Position numbers and translations under genes: made by a program
The notes under the pieces: model-generated
Told to the model about the DNA's origin: nothing
What the model saw: only the letters and a program-made list of their open reading frames with translations
Database searches by the model: none
Shown: positions 1 through 12,179 of the stretch, one piece after another
How the letters are laid out: each line of letters starts with the position of its first letter
How positions within the stretch are numbered: position 1 is the first letter of the stretch
NCBI GenBank assembly: GCA_035048815.1
Contig: JAUCBN010000049.1
Location: forward strand, 4,285,501 to 4,349,500
DNA length: 64,000 bases
DNA from: Abelmoschus esculentus
Lineage: Eukaryota; Streptophyta; Magnoliopsida; Malvales; Malvaceae
Direction: 5' to 3'

Positions 1-84
1 TGGCTTAGTGACACTACTTTTAGATTCGAATACAAATGACATGTCATTAGGATTGAGTGCACTATAAATATTATGGAAACAAAG

Positions 85-193
85 GAAAAATACCTACACG
101 TAACAAGGGTGACTTTGTGTCCGACCGTGTGTGGTAGAGCCGCCTACACGTAACAAGGGTGACTATGTGTCCAACCGTGCATGGTATAGCTTG
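85..193. repeat. ~50-bp tandem duplication
   Basis: Two adjacent units begin CCTACACGTAACAAGGGTGA and continue through a GTGTCC...ACCGTG segment; they differ at a few positions. The duplication lies in the LTR-like stretch and its end resembles the following 22-bp repeats (GGTGACT..GTGTC), so the two may share an origin. Confidence 0.75.
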
Positions 194-303
194 ATAATGG
201 TGACTTCGTGTCATGTCAATGGCGACTTTGTGTCATGTTAATGGTGACTTCGTGTCATGTCAATGGTGACTTCGTGTCATGTCAATGGTGACTTTGTGTC
301 ATG
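190..303. repeat. 22-bp minisatellite, about 5 units
   Basis: The unit is close to CAATGGTGACTTCGTGTCAT plus GT, repeated head to tail with single-base changes (TTCG/TTTG, GGTG/GGCG). Such minisatellites are common in plant LTR U3 regions. Confidence 0.8.
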
Positions 304-1058
304 ACGAGACTAAACATCTCTAAAACAAGGGATCCACGTATTCGGTGAACTTAAGGTTCACATTAAGTGATCACTAGAAAGTCAATATATAAACATGGAA
401 ATATTTGGAACATTGTGCATCATATGTGAAATGAATTGATAATGCCTTGCATACTCAAGGAAAGGAATTTGGTATTATGAACATGAACATGATTTGTTAA
501 GCATGTTTGGTTTTAGAAAGGCATTACAAGTTATGGTTTTAAATATGGTTCTAATTTGATGCATTGATGATCTTGTTTAGAGCTTCCTCACTAAGCATGT
601 TTTGCTTAAGCTCTCTTTTCATCTTTGCAGAAAAATTGAGACATTTGGGGCTGCATTTGGAGCAAGAGGACCAAGGGGAAAAGACCTCACCTTTTTGGTA
701 TGATTTGGCAAATAAATAGGGGCTCGACAATGTGTAAACCCATCCCTTATGAGAGTGTGTTTTGCTTTTGGTTAATGACTTGTAATAAGACCTTATATTG
801 CTTTGGTTGTTGTTGGAAGGATTGTGGTAATATTTTGGATTGTTTGAAATATGATCATGCATGTATGTTTCTTGTTTTAAATCATAACATAGGAAGCATC
901 CCTATAGATAATTTTGAGGTCCATGTTGTTGGTAATTGTGTGCTTTAAATTGTTCTCTATGCTTAGGAAATTATGCATATAATTAAGGGTGATTAATGGT
1001 TATGTTTGAATGGGTGGAATTAACTTAGAATGTTCAAACTTGTTAAATTGCACAGGGG

Positions 1059-1257
1059 GTATCGATACCTCTAGTAAGGGTATCGATACCCAAGGCTTAA
1101 TTTGGGGTGGTACCGAAGCATGATTCGATGCAATTACCCCACTGGTCACTGTGGTATCGATACCACCTTTGGAGGTATCGATACCCCTGACCTTCGAAGT
1201 GCAACGAGGCTAGCTCCATGTCAGGGTATCGATACCCAGACCAAAGGTATCGATACC
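1059..1257. repeat. Cluster of six GGTATCGATACC palindromes
   Basis: The 12-bp perfect palindrome GGTATCGATACC (or its 10-bp core) occurs at 1059, 1079, 1153, 1174, 1225 and 1246, in pairs spaced about 20 bp apart. Spacer sequence between copies is not conserved. Related clusters occur in other LTR-like repeats of this window (near 13190, 17565, 42745, 46165 and 61600). Confidence 0.85.
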
Positions 1258-1831
1258 CCTAACCAAAAATGACATTCTAAGTGTTGTAAATTTCGTGTAG
1301 GATTGGACGTCTTTCCACGATCGAATATAGATGCTATGAATAACATTTAGAGTTGTAATATCACTAAGATGCATGATATTAACTTAGTTTCTTATGGGTT
1401 AATTAATGTTGGTTATAGACCCTATGATTTGTAAGCTTTACGATTAGGTCCATAATCATTGAAACATGAAATTGATGATGCTATAATGATCCGATTGATC
1501 TAAATTTTAATGTGCATGTTCTGTACATGTTTAATTGAACCTTGGTAGATTGAAGTTCCAGTTTAATATAGGAATTAAAGTTATTTGTGTTTTGGTCCTT
1601 ATGTTTTATATGTGAGTTGAATGATCAATTGTGAATCGAATGTTTCCATTTTCGTGATGCATGACTTCGACACACATAGGAACTTAATTATGCATCTAGT
1701 TTAAAAAAACATATCGATTTTCAGGGTTGTTTATCGAATCGGACCTTCGCGGGTTTGGTTTGATATTCCCCGTGTAACCCGTTAGTGTCGGTTACGTCTA
1801 GGCCGGGCTAAGAGGGTTACATTTTAAGTCA

Positions 1832-3190
1832 AAAATAGTAAGTAATCCGCATGCATCCCACAAACACATGCATCAAATGCATAAACCGGTAAAAACTACT
1901 TTTATCATGTTTTCAAAACAAAAATGTGGGAGCATCATATTTATATAAAAACCTTTGTAAAAAAATCTCATGATCATTGAAACACATGCATATTCTCAAA
2001 TACAAAAGTATAACACAAGCATAAATAAACATAGTAAAAACGAGACATAATATGGGAACCTTTAAGAAAGCAATACTTAAAACTTACTTCCGAGTACAGG
2101 GAGGTTTTTCAAACCTTCCCTAAACCCCCCAAACCTTTGAAAACACATTTAAAACCATGCCAAATTGGCAGCCCTCATAATCCACTCACCGATTTACCGA
2201 AACTTGCTTGACAAGTCACATGAAAACGCGATTTGACTTGTCCGATCACTTTCAAACTTGTTCTCATTGATCTAGACCTGATTCAAACATCAAAATCAAA
2301 GGGTTTAGTGCATCAATATGCACCCAAACATCCTCCAACTCGGACCTATACCAAACAACCCCTAAAAACACCATAAAACATAACCGAAACTTACCAAAAA
2401 CCTCTCCAAACACCACCTAAACCTTATGTCCGAGATTAGATACTTAAAAACCATCTTAATTACATCTGAACACTTCAAGATTAATGTATTTAGGCATCAA
2501 AAACAGCCATGTAAAACCCTTGAACGAAAATCAAGAAAACAATAGAATTTTTATCAAGAAAACCGATTTTATTGATTCAAGACTTTAAAGATTGTTTCAA
2601 TCAGCCAAGAACTTAGGAATTTTCATTAAATAACTTTAGGTTTCAGAGGTTTGAATGATTCTCACCTAAAAAATTGATTCAATCCCTTCCAAGGTTTTAA
2701 AAAAAGTAAAACCGAAGAAAAACGAAGAGACTTTGAAGAATAAAAATATAAAGAATTAACCAAAAGAATTTTTATTGAAAAGATTGGTGTTTACCTTTAA
2801 AAAGATGATGTATTGGATGCCAAGAAGAGACACCTTGAATTATGGGTTTTGGTTTATTAAAATAGGCCCTTGGAAGGCTTAGATCAGCTAGGATTAGGAT
2901 TGGATCAAAGCCCCTTAAATATTCAAAATTTTGACTTAATTTATAAAATTATCCTCAAGTTTCTAATTTTTACAAAATAGTCACTAATTTTAAAATCTTA
3001 GGAATTCAAGGGTTAATTTTCGAAATTGAGTTGACCAAAGTCAAATATATATTAAATAAGGATTTTAGGATATTTTTACGTAATTTATTTTGAGTTAAAA
3101 ATAATTTTTAAGTATTTAATCCCGAACTAGGTTATACCAAAAAAAAACGGTTCATTAACTTCTAGGCTCATTTTTGGGGCGTTACTTATA
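1832..3190. repeat. Decayed LTR-like repeat ending GGGGCGTTAC
   Basis: AT-rich with many stop codons in every frame. It ends in TTTTTGGGGCGTTAC, whose complement GTAACGCCCC resembles the start of many plant Ty3/gypsy LTRs, so it is probably a minus-oriented LTR relic. No target duplication was found. Confidence 0.4.
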
Positions 3191-3257
3191 TACTTAATTT
3201 TTTGATTTTTCATTTTTCAAAGAAAAAATCATACATTAATAGTATACTATTAATAAG

Positions 3258-3292
<35 letters not shown>

Positions 3293-5105
3293 TTTTACAT
3301 TTTTATATAATAATGATAACAAGATCATTATTTCAAAATTAAAAAAAAAATAAAATTTAATTTACATCCTGAATAAAATTAATGATTACAAATTCTTTTT
3401 ACACTAACTTTTTTTCTAACAATATTTGTTTTACTGTACAATGTTGTCTTGACCAACTACTTGACTAAAAAAAACAAAATTGAAACTATTCGCACAGTCT
3501 TAAGATTCTTGAACCATGTTCAAGTTAAGTTATGCTTGGTTGTTTGTTGGCATGGTCATTGAAGTGGCTCACAACAAAAGCAAATATTTTGGATAAACAT
3601 TTAAAGCAAATTAAAATTGTTAACAAGCTAAAATGTTTTCATGCTTGGTTGTTGCAGTGAACATTGAACAACCTCATTGTAAAAGCAATAAGATATTGAA
3701 AACAATACAAGTGAACTGAAATTAATAATCATATATGATAAAAAAATAGCACGTTGTGTTACAAGAAAACTTTAACTATATTGAGAAAAGCTTTTACAAA
3801 CCCTAATATCTCACTTAGTTTATAACAATTCGAAAGAGAGTTCTGATTTTAAATTATTTTTAATTAATAAAATAAAATAAAGAAATATTAAAAAATTATA
3901 ATCAATGAATGTCATCTTTTCATTTAAAGTTTCTCTTCGGTCACCAGAGAAGTATAGATTAATGGTGAAGCACTAATCTCATATAAAATAATAAAGAGAA
4001 ATAAATCGAATCTTAATAAATATGAGGCATCTAACAACTAAAGAACATATATTCTTAGATGAAATAATGGGTGATCAACAAGGCTCATGACCTAGGCTAG
4101 CGATCTTCATTGCACTTGAATATAGTTCTCAATTGTAATAAATTAAGTAATAAAATTGTACTTCTAATTAAGCATATTAATAATGTGGCATACTCTTTCG
4201 TTCAATATTTTAATATAAATACAATATTAAGTTAAATATTTATCTAAATTTGAATATACTCCTCGCGTATTTAATCGGTTAAAAATATAATCATTGATGT
4301 GAAAATTAATTTTTCAAACACCAGAACTAATTATGTCACCTCATTATCCCCAAATATATTTAAAGCATATTGTCATATGGTTAGGTTTCTAACATAGTTG
4401 AACCGCACAGCCATATTAGATTTTCTTATACAAACGATTAAATCAACTTAAAAACTTGCTCAAAAATATCAAATTTTCAAAACATTAAAAATGTTGAATG
4501 ATTCTAACGAAAAACAAAATATGAGAATGGAAACTCAAGAACGAAAAAAAAAGTTGAAAAATACAAAGGAACAACTTAGTAGATTTTAGAATAAACGCCT
4601 TGATTACTCAAATATGAGATGATACATATGAGGCTGAAGAGACCTCTATTTATAGTTAATTTCGTTTATATCCGACGATTCTCACTGATTTATATCAATG
4701 GCTAATATTAAATCCCACCAATTATAATGACATAATTCTAAGAATATTCTTTGTTAAGTAAAAAAACAAATCCTAATATAAATAAAAAATTTACATGATC
4801 AAAGTAGCAATATTCTAGAATCCTCTATGGATCGGGTTTGGTCTAATGATTTCTGTAAGCCCAAAATCTCTTTCAGAACCTTTTGGGCTATTGTGTGCGC
4901 ACATGACTCAAAATCTAGTCGGATGTCACTAATAATATATATAAGTTTGTAACGGTAAACCTGTACCCATATCAGGTGCTGGAACATCTGTGTCAATTCC
5001 ATGTATCTTCTGGATGAAAACTCGAGTAAGTTGTTCTTGCTCGAATATACTTAAGTATCTTGGATCACATCCTATTCAACCTTTAGCCCTGCCATGTGGA
5101 TATTT
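3191..5105. other. AT-rich intergenic DNA without a recognised gene
   Basis: Includes an (AT)n microsatellite at about 3261-3291. The segment at about 3790-4125 is a diverged copy of 5740-5950: both contain GGGTGATCAACAAGGCTCAT followed by CCTAGG and a CATTGCACTT block. Small open frames (such as 4799-5002 minus) show no recognisable domain. Confidence 0.5.
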
Positions 5106-5222
5106 GCACTTGCAGTCTTCGGTATGGTGCATTCAACCTGCAAGTGCGAATATGGATAAATTTAATACATACTGGCAGTGTGCAATCGTATTTCGGTACG
5201 TTGCATTCAACCTGCAAGTGCA
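5106..5222. repeat. Direct repeat with a short hairpin
   Basis: A ~29-bp unit ending GCATTCAACCTGCAAGTGC occurs twice, near 5119 and 5192 (about 73 bp apart). The first copy is preceded by GCACTTGCAG, which pairs perfectly with CTGCAAGTGC and could form a 10-bp stem. Function unknown; probably part of a degraded transposon. Confidence 0.55.
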
Positions 5223-5353
5223 AAATATTTGCATGATCTAGTGTATCTACAGATTAGAATAGATTTGATTTGGATAATTAAAATATTGAGTCAAGCTATC
5301 AGAGACCCTTAATAGATTGAATAACGTCAATGTCTAAACAAAATCAAGAAAAG

Positions 5354-5358
<5 letters not shown>

Positions 5359-5388
<30 letters not shown>
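5359..5388. repeat. (GA)n microsatellite
   Basis: About 30 bp of uninterrupted AG dinucleotide. It explains the leucine/serine-rich open frame on the minus strand here, which is not a gene. Confidence 0.95.
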
Positions 5389-5392
<4 letters not shown>

Positions 5393-5739
5393 AGCGAAAT
5401 TTAGCCACCTTAATTTTCCTAAAAGGGATGACCACTTCAAGAACTTGATAATATCTTTTTTATTTGTAATTTCAATTACTAAGCAATTGAAGAAAGGATA
5501 AAAAACAACTTGCCCAAATTCTGATAATTCTCTAACCATCCATATTCAAGCTAAGCATAGCTTGATGTTGCCTTGGTAATTGAACTGTCATACTTTATTA
5601 CAACCCCAACTCCATTGATGAAAGCTTTAGTAAACTCTAATTAGTTTATGATGATTAAAAACTCAAAGAGATAAAAGAAGAAGAAAGAATAATATTATAT
5701 TGTATTTGGGAGCTTCCATTATTCTTTGTAAACCTTTGG

Positions 5740-6973
5740 TTTTATCTCTTCATTAACTACCTCTCCTATCACTAGGGAAGTGAAGAATCTGATGAAGCAG
5801 AATCCCATATCAATTAAGAAAGAGGAGGGACAAATAGATGGAGCTGATAAATAAGATGCACCTACCTCTATTACAACATACTTACCTGGACGGGGTTGAT
5901 GGGTGATCAACAAGGCTCATAGCCTAGGTTAGTGATCTCCATTGCACTTTGGAGGGGTATTTGCCTAAGGTCTCCCATAGTGAAGAGCCTATGTCATAAT
6001 TTGTTGCAGCTAGGGTCTACGTTCGCGCAACCCCTGTCTAATGATAGTAAAAATAGTTTTAGAATGATGCAATTTAGTGAAGAACTACTTTGGGAGCCTA
6101 CTTGAAATGATGTTATAACTCATTTCAAGAACTTGATTAATATCTTTGGTTCAAGTCATTGGGGGTTAGAAGTTGAAGAATTGACGACCTCTCTATGAGA
6201 TTCTACATACGGTCATTCTCATAAATATTAATATTAGTCATGAAAAAGAAGAGAAGAACAATAATATATTAGAAAGAATAAACGCTCACTTGGATGTTTG
6301 AAGTTGAAGGATTGCTTTTAAAACAACTAAATAGGGATGTTTGAAGTTGAACAATAATATATTAGCCATGACCATAGCAATGACAAATCTCTTTCATTCT
6401 ACCATTCAATCCGGTAAGGACCCTTTAAAAAAAGAAATTAAAATTAAGAAGTTTAGGGTTTAGAAAGGAAGTTTGGAAGGTTTAGAGGTGTTAGGGTTTC
6501 TTTTGAAAATTGAAAGAGGTTTTAAGGTTTGAAAGGTTTAATTAAAAAAAGGAATTGAAATTCATTTAGGATTAAAAAAATAAGGATTAAAAGATAAAAT
6601 AAAAAGGTCACTAATTTTTAAAAAAAAAATTAATTTAAGGAAAATGAAACCCTAAAATTATTTTGTAAAGGATTTGGGAAATTAGAATTATTTGAAAATT
6701 TTAAGGTTTGAAAAGTAAAGGGAAAATAATGGAAGAAAATAAAAAACATTTTAAAAATTGTTTAAAAAATAATTGGAAAACAAAGTTTAAAATTGTTTAA
6801 AAATGAGTTGGGAAAGAAGTGGGAATATTTTTAAAAAATGATTTTAGACTTGAAAAGTAATTAAAAGACGGTTTAAAAAGATCTAGAAAACAATTGAAAA
6901 CATTTTGGAAAATTAGTGGAAAACGGTTTAAAAAATATTTGAGAATTGGTTGAAAAAGACTGGAAAACAAAAT
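5740..6973. repeat. Diverged dispersed repeats, no gene
   Basis: The first 210 bp are the partner of 3790-4125. From about 6420 the DNA is A-rich with imperfectly repeated AAAATTGTTTAAAAA-type segments, interrupted reading frames and no domain similarity. It resembles the region after 60230 in opposite orientation. Confidence 0.4.
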
Positions 6974-7191
6974 GGTAAATTACACAGATAATCACCATAT
7001 TATAAGATTGGTATTGAAATAGTCATCATACTTTAAAAAACGTCAAATACACCAGTCAACTATCAATAAAATTAATAAATTTAATAAATCATAAATTTAA
7101 TAGTTGACTGGTGTATTTGATGTTTTTTAAAGTATGATGATGGTCATTTCGATATCAACCCTATAGTATGGTGACTATCTGTGTAGTTTAC
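6974..7191. mobile_element. Foldback MITE with ~90-bp inverted arms
   Basis: The left arm (about 6974-7063) and right arm (7100-7191) are inverted copies. They differ by about a dozen bases plus one 3-nt gap and enclose a 36-bp AT loop. The outer ends read GTAAATTACACAGATA and TATCTGTGTAGTTTAC. The ends recall the GGGTAAACTAC ends of the Mutator-like element at 56169, so a Mutator-derived MITE is likely. No clean 9-bp target duplication was found. The transcript would fold into a long hairpin. Confidence 0.8.
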
Positions 7192-7229
7192 AAAAAATAA
7201 AAAATTATTTGAAAGTCGTTTGGAAAAAA

Positions 7230-8225
7230 ATTAAAGTTGGAGTCGTCACCGGTCATTGAGGTAAACCGGATATCGTAAAATCAAATATTTGAAAGGAAAA
7301 GAGTTCGAGAATCGATTACGGTTTAAAACGGTGCTAGCATTTTAAATCCGTCCAAATTTGATACCTTTAAAAATTGGTAAATTTTTAATGTTGAATTTTA
7401 CAAAATAAAGTAACAGTCAAATTAAAAATTTGTTTATATTCGCGAGTTGATTTTAAAGGTCTGGTTACTCAAAACTAAACACCTAACTACCACCATTTCG
7501 TTTGACGTTAGCCCATTTTAAATCGATTAATTAGATACCATCTTTATTAAATTAAGAGTCCAAATATGAAACTTAAGTATAAAGATTGGATACAAACATG
7601 TACGTACATATAAATATGTGACCAAATTAAATAACAAGATAATTATAAATGAAAAGTCAAAAGACTAATTATGTGTCAAAGATGGAAACATGACATAATA
7701 TGAAAAAACACATGTATAATATCCAAATTAAAACATAAAGAATCATGAAATAAATATAAAAAAAAAAAACATGATAAATACGTAATCAATATATAAACAC
7801 ATATTACAAAGACAAAATGAATTTTGAAAAGCTTTCTAGGACCAAAATAAAAACAAAATAAAATTTAAAGGTCTCGGACACAAAAATTGTTATTGGAATA
7901 AGGATCAATTAAATGAAAAAAAAATCGGACAAAATTAAAAGGCTAAAGGGATTAACTTAAAACGAAAAAACATTTTCGAGGCAAAATCAAAATGAAAAAG
8001 TCTGAATTATGCAATCCGGTGATCAAAATACAAGAAACGGAAAGCAAGATGGGTAGCAGAATAAAATAATGGACACGGAGAAATTTAATGACTGTGATTT
8101 AACTGTTTATTTTTCTAAAAAACAAAATAAAAAAATTAAAATTCTCTATAATTTTTCAATCAAACCCAAAAAATGGATGAATGTTCATCCCAAAACCCAG
8201 AAAGCGGTGTAATTTCTAGAAAACT
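7230..8225. repeat. Dispersed repeat, inverted copy of 57900-58330
   Basis: The block around 7248-7400 (CGTCACCGGTCA, a TAAACCGGATATCGTAAAA-like segment, GGTTTAAAACGG) is the diverged reverse complement of about 58190-58320. The remainder is A-rich and non-coding. Probably LTR or leader sequence of the same retrotransposon family. Confidence 0.45.
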
Positions 8226-8365
8226 ACTATAAATTATTTGTTTTCATTTTTCCGATCTTTTCAATTACTTTTCAATTACTCTAAAAAATTTAAAAATGCT
8301 AATTCATTCATTTCTTATCTATTTTTGATTGTTCGATCCACTCAACAATTTTCAATTGACGAATT
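8226..8365 (+). repeat. Copia-type LTR 3' end remnant
   Basis: About 110 bp here match 10365-10478 (shared CTATAAAT, GTTTTCATTTTTC, AAAATTTAAAA.TGC.AATTC, TTGTT.GATCCA). At 10478 the same sequence directly precedes a primer-binding site, so this is likely a broken copy of that LTR end. Confidence 0.5.
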
Positions 8366-8470
8366 ATGTTTCGAATATGATTAATGGGCTTTTTATAACC
8401 GGAATTTTGTAACTTTGATTTTGGGTCGGAGGCCCAATGTGACCTATGGGTCAAGAATGTTAAATTTAGT

Positions 8471-8487
8471 GGTATCAGAGTCTAGGT
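8471..8487 (+). other. Primer-binding site, initiator tRNA-Met type
   Basis: TGGTATCAGAGTCTAGG matches the usual plant retrotransposon primer-binding site (TGGTATCAGAGC). It lies 5' of the gag remnant on the same strand, as expected for a plus-oriented element; the LTR upstream is too decayed to delimit. Confidence 0.7.
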
Positions 8488-8639
8488 TTAGTCGGTTCTA
8501 GAAAGTCTTTGGGGGAGTCTAGTGTTATATATAGGTGTTAGACGAGTACATGTCCATGAGTTGATGTCATACTTGCTTTAAGTTGAAAATTTGATGGTTT
8601 AACCTTGTTTGTTTGTTGTGTAGAAGTCAAATCATGTCC

Positions 8640-9428
8640 AAAAGGGAAAGAGATCATGAGGAGAGTTGGGGTTTCGTGAATGGGGACTAAGATGATGAAT
8701 ATGTGCCCAACATGGAGGCATCGTCGGAAGATGCAGTTGGTCAAGGGGCTAACTACTTCTCACAGTTGAATCAAGCACCACCGGATTGTGAGAGTCATTC
8801 CAAGGTTATCTGCTACACCTTGACAGGAGCCATTGAAAGGGTGCGAAGCAATGAGCCGTTTACTTTTATGAGACCGGACAAGACAATCTAATGCAAACGG
8901 ATTAGTGGTTGCATGACACCTGTTGGATCATAAGGCATATGAGGCTAAGCTCGAAGGATAAGTTGTCGTGTGTGTTGTCATTTTTAAAGAGTAATGCTAG
9001 AGAATGGTGGGAGACCGTGGAGTTTGGTTGGCATCTTAACCGTCCTACTTGGGATGACTTCCTTGAAGATTTTGAGAAGAATTATGTGGGAGAGACCCAC
9101 ATTGACACCTTAAGAGATCGAATTACCTATCTTGTGCAAGGGAATCGATCAATCTTCGCTTATGAGCAAGAGTTCTTGCAGTTGAGCCGATATGCTCTAG
9201 AGTTGGTTTCTATAGAAAGATTATGTGAGAAAGACGTTCCTGAAAGACCGAAGAAAGAACATCAAAGCTTACCTTATTGATGCACCACCCAAGATATTTT
9301 CAAAGTTGACCATCAATGTTAAGTACCAAGAACAGGTTCAAGGTGTGACATATGGGTCGTCCGTTGGGCAAGGAGGCTTAGGTTGGAACAATCAAGTCAT
9401 GCTAGTAACTCATAATCCTACTCAATGA
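8640..9428 (+). pseudogene. Ty3/gypsy gag remnant
   Basis: The translated segment 8909-9240 resembles the retrotransposon gag (capsid) domain: it has the sequence around REWWETV, then TWDDFLEDFEKNY, then an IFAYEQEFLQLSRYA stretch typical of Ty3/gypsy chromovirus Gag. The frame shifts near 9230 into a second frame that continues the homology (NIKAYLIDAPPKIFSKL). Upstream, 8703-8891 is probably the N-terminal part, separated by stops. No zinc knuckle, protease or polymerase follows, because another LTR-like repeat starts at 9467. Non-functional. Confidence 0.75.
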
Positions 9429-9466
9429 GGATTAGAAGTCGTTGGAACCAGAATAAGGGAGCTTCG

Positions 9467-10258
9467 TGTAACCCCCTAGACCTGTTTATATGTTACACGT
9501 AAATCTAATAGGTCATATTTGGTCCACAAGAGCAACCCACAATGAAATTTACTGTAACTCATTTATTTAAGTAAAAATAAATCATAAAAGAGAAATTTCA
9601 TAATTCATTATTACCGAAAATCATGTGTATTACTAGAAAGAATTCAGAAGAATATATGTATATATAATACAGACTCAGACACAAATTAAGACTTGACATA
9701 CATGCCCACTATGTGAATAGGTACCGTCCTCCATTGGAGAATGTCGAGGAGACTCCGAAAGTGATATTAAACCAAAATATGGTCAAGTTTTCCTTAACCT
9801 GAAATGGTAAAAACAACGTTAGCTTGAGAAAACTCAATAATACAAGACCCCCAATAGATGCAACAAGCAACAAACAACAAATAACAAGCAAGAATATAAC
9901 AAACATGTCATCGTTACCATATATCGATAACCATAAAATCTAGTTACGATTCAATATACCAGTAAAGCATTAAATTAGAGGGTATATGAGCTTACAGAAA
10001 GACTTATCTTAGCCCATCGAGCTTAGGAGCTCATAGAAAGACTTACCCTATCCCATTGAGTATAGGAACTCACAGAAAGACTTACCCTAGCCATCGGGAA
10101 CATGAGCTTATAGAAAGACTTAACATATCCCATTGGGCATAGGATCTTATAGAAAGAATTACCCCAGCCCATCGAGCATAGGAGCTTACAAAAAGACTTA
10201 CCCTAGCCTATTGGGTATTAAGTCAATCTTTGGGTAGAAAGAATGAATTGTTTTAACG
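9467..10258. repeat. LTR-like repeat starting TGTAACCCCC
   Basis: Abruptly replaces the gag remnant. It starts TGTAACCCCCTAGACC, a common start for Malvaceae-type LTRs, and contains a 39-bp minisatellite. The right end is uncertain (a candidate lies at TTTTAACGG near 10258), and no matching 5-bp target duplication was found. Confidence 0.45.
9984..10222. repeat. 39-bp minisatellite, six units
   Basis: Units follow GGAGCTTATAGAAAGACTTA, then CCCTAGCCCATCGGGCATA, with scattered substitutions and one 1-bp deletion. They lie in the LTR-like repeat that interrupts the gag remnant. Confidence 0.85.
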
Positions 10259-10364
10259 GTTGCCTCCTAAGCCAAAAAAAGATGATGAATTCAACAGTGA
10301 ATTGTTTACAAAATCCTTAGTAGGAGATAAGTTAGTGGATGTAGAGCTTGTTCGAAGATTGAAC

Positions 10365-10490
10365 CACTATAAATCACTTGTCTTCATTTTTCTAATCTTT
10401 TCGATTACTCTAAAAATTTTAAAAGTGCCAATTCGCCCTCTCTTGGTTATTTTTAATTGTTTGATCCATTCAATAATTAGTATCAGAGCT
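10365..10490 (+). other. Copia 5' LTR end and primer-binding site
   Basis: TAGTATCAGAGCT at 10478-10490 is one base off the TGGTATCAGAGC primer-binding site. It follows an LTR-type end and precedes a Ty1/copia gag start at 10563. The LTR start could not be located. Confidence 0.6.
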
Positions 10491-10562
10491 AGACTCTTTT
10501 AAGGGATTAACATTCACAAGTCAAGATCCTAAAGAGTGTTGATCCTATAATAATTTGAAGTT

Positions 10563-12015
10563 ATGGCATCCACCTCCGGCATGTACGAGTCTCAATCAAT
10601 TACCAATGCTCTATTCTTCAATGGAGATAATTATCCATTTTGGAAGAACCAGATGAGACTATTTATCAAATCTCATGACTATATCCTTTGGGATGTGGTG
10701 GAAAATGGACCGAAGATTCCAAATAAGGTAAATCAAGAATTAAGGCATATGCCAAAGACAAGATGGGAAATGAATGATGAAGAATGAAATAAGCTTCAAA
10801 TCAATGATAAAGCTATCCACATGATATTTTGTGCACTTTTCCCCGACATGTATTCAAATATGTCATCTTGCACAAGTGCCAAAGAGGTTTGGGAGAAGTT
10901 GGAGACCACCTACGAAGGCACTAACGATGTTAAGGAGACCAAGATCGAAATTCTTAACTTGAACTACAGAAATTTCAAGATAGAGTCAGACAAGAGGTCT
11001 CCAAGATGTTTGATCGATTCTCGATCATTTTTAACGGTCTAAAGGTAGTTGGAGAAGTTATCCCATAAGACAAACTTGTTCGTAAGCTACTCTAATATCT
11101 TCTCAAATCATGGGATGGGAAGATAACGACCATCATCGAGGCGAAGAACTTAAAGACCTTAAAGCTCGATGAATTGGTGGATTCTCTCCTTACTCATGAG
11201 ATCATGAAGAAAGAGAGAGAAAAAGAAAAAAAATAAGAGATGATAGAAGTTGAGAAGCTCGAGATGGAGAAGAAGCAACGAATTTCCCTCAAAACCTCTC
11301 TACCATAGGAGGAAGGTAATACTAGTGAAGAATAAGAGCTAGAAGAATTGGCTATGGTAGCCAAAAGATTTACCCGTCTCATGAGGTCCAACCGGAATAA
11401 GAAATTGCAAAGGAGAAACGAATTCAAGGGAAAGAAGAGAATGATCAACTCATTTGTTATAAGTGTAATAAACAGTGTCATATTCGAACCGATTACCCAT
11501 AATACAAGAATAAGGGTTTTCAGAAGAAAAAGAAGTTAAAGGATCATGATGTCACTTGGAGTGATGAGGACTTTTCATCCGATAAAGAACAAGAAGTGGT
11601 CAACTTATGTTTCATGGCCAATGACAATGAGCCTAAGGTAACCCTTGACCCATCTTGTAATGATTTATCTTTGGATGTATTATAGAATGCATATGATGGA
11701 TTCCAAGATGCATATGACGAGTTGGTTTTAAAATTTAAAGAATCGATTTAAAAAAACAAGAAAACTATTTTCGATTTGAAAGATCAAAATGTTTTTTTTG
11801 TCAAAATTAAATTTAGAGCTTGAAGAGAAGGTTGTTGTTTTAAAAGACGATTTGAAATATTTTCAAAATGAAAATTTTGATTTAAACAACCTTATTTCTA
11901 AATTAAATGAGGATCACCACAATGTGGTGAATGAGCTTAAAGATTTTATAAAATTAGTTGTGAGTTAATGGTTTAAAAAAGGAAGTACCTCAAAACCCAA
12001 CTATGTGAAAAACAG
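10563..12015 (+). pseudogene. Ty1/copia gag remnant
   Basis: The frame begins MASTSGMYES and encodes the typical copia Gag N-terminus: LFFNGDNYPFWKNQMRLFI (DUF4219-like) and, after a stop at about 10785, the UBN2-like stretch with KEVWEKLETTYEGTNDVKE. Several stops and frameshifts follow. A basic region near 11350-11480 is where the zinc knuckle should lie. Interrupted throughout, so non-functional. The coding order continues into the integrase remnant. Confidence 0.8.
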
Positions 12016-12179
12016 TTTTCAAAATGACAAATAAAGAAACTTTCAAAGGCATGCTAGGACTAAAGGGTTTAAGAGCATATGGGTTCCTAAGGAACTTGTA
12101 GTTTCAAATAATGTTCATGCAATTACATCTTAGATTCCTAAAGGAACCAAGTATTTGGGAGATAACTCACATGGACCCA

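Larger units (their letters stand above)
1..1831. repeat. LTR-retrotransposon LTR fragment (cut by window start)
   Basis: No coding potential is seen. The stretch has LTR traits: internal minisatellites (separate entries), a cluster of GTATCGATAC palindromes, and a 3' end reading GGGTTACA near 1831, which could be the terminal CA of an LTR. The two short open frames near 551-948 look like chance. Family assignment (probably Ty3/gypsy) is inference; the left end lies outside the window. Confidence 0.5.

Noticed and set aside
551..948. Opposed open frames of 82 and 103 codons
   Set aside because: They overlap on both strands in LTR-like DNA, with low-complexity composition and no domain.
5327..5539. 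Hydrophobic Leu/Ser-rich protein on the minus strand
   Set aside because: The repeat of Ser-Leu comes from the (GA)n microsatellite.
9984..10222. CRISPR-like regular repeats
   Set aside because: Units are contiguous with no spacers, and the genome is a plant; a minisatellite explains them.
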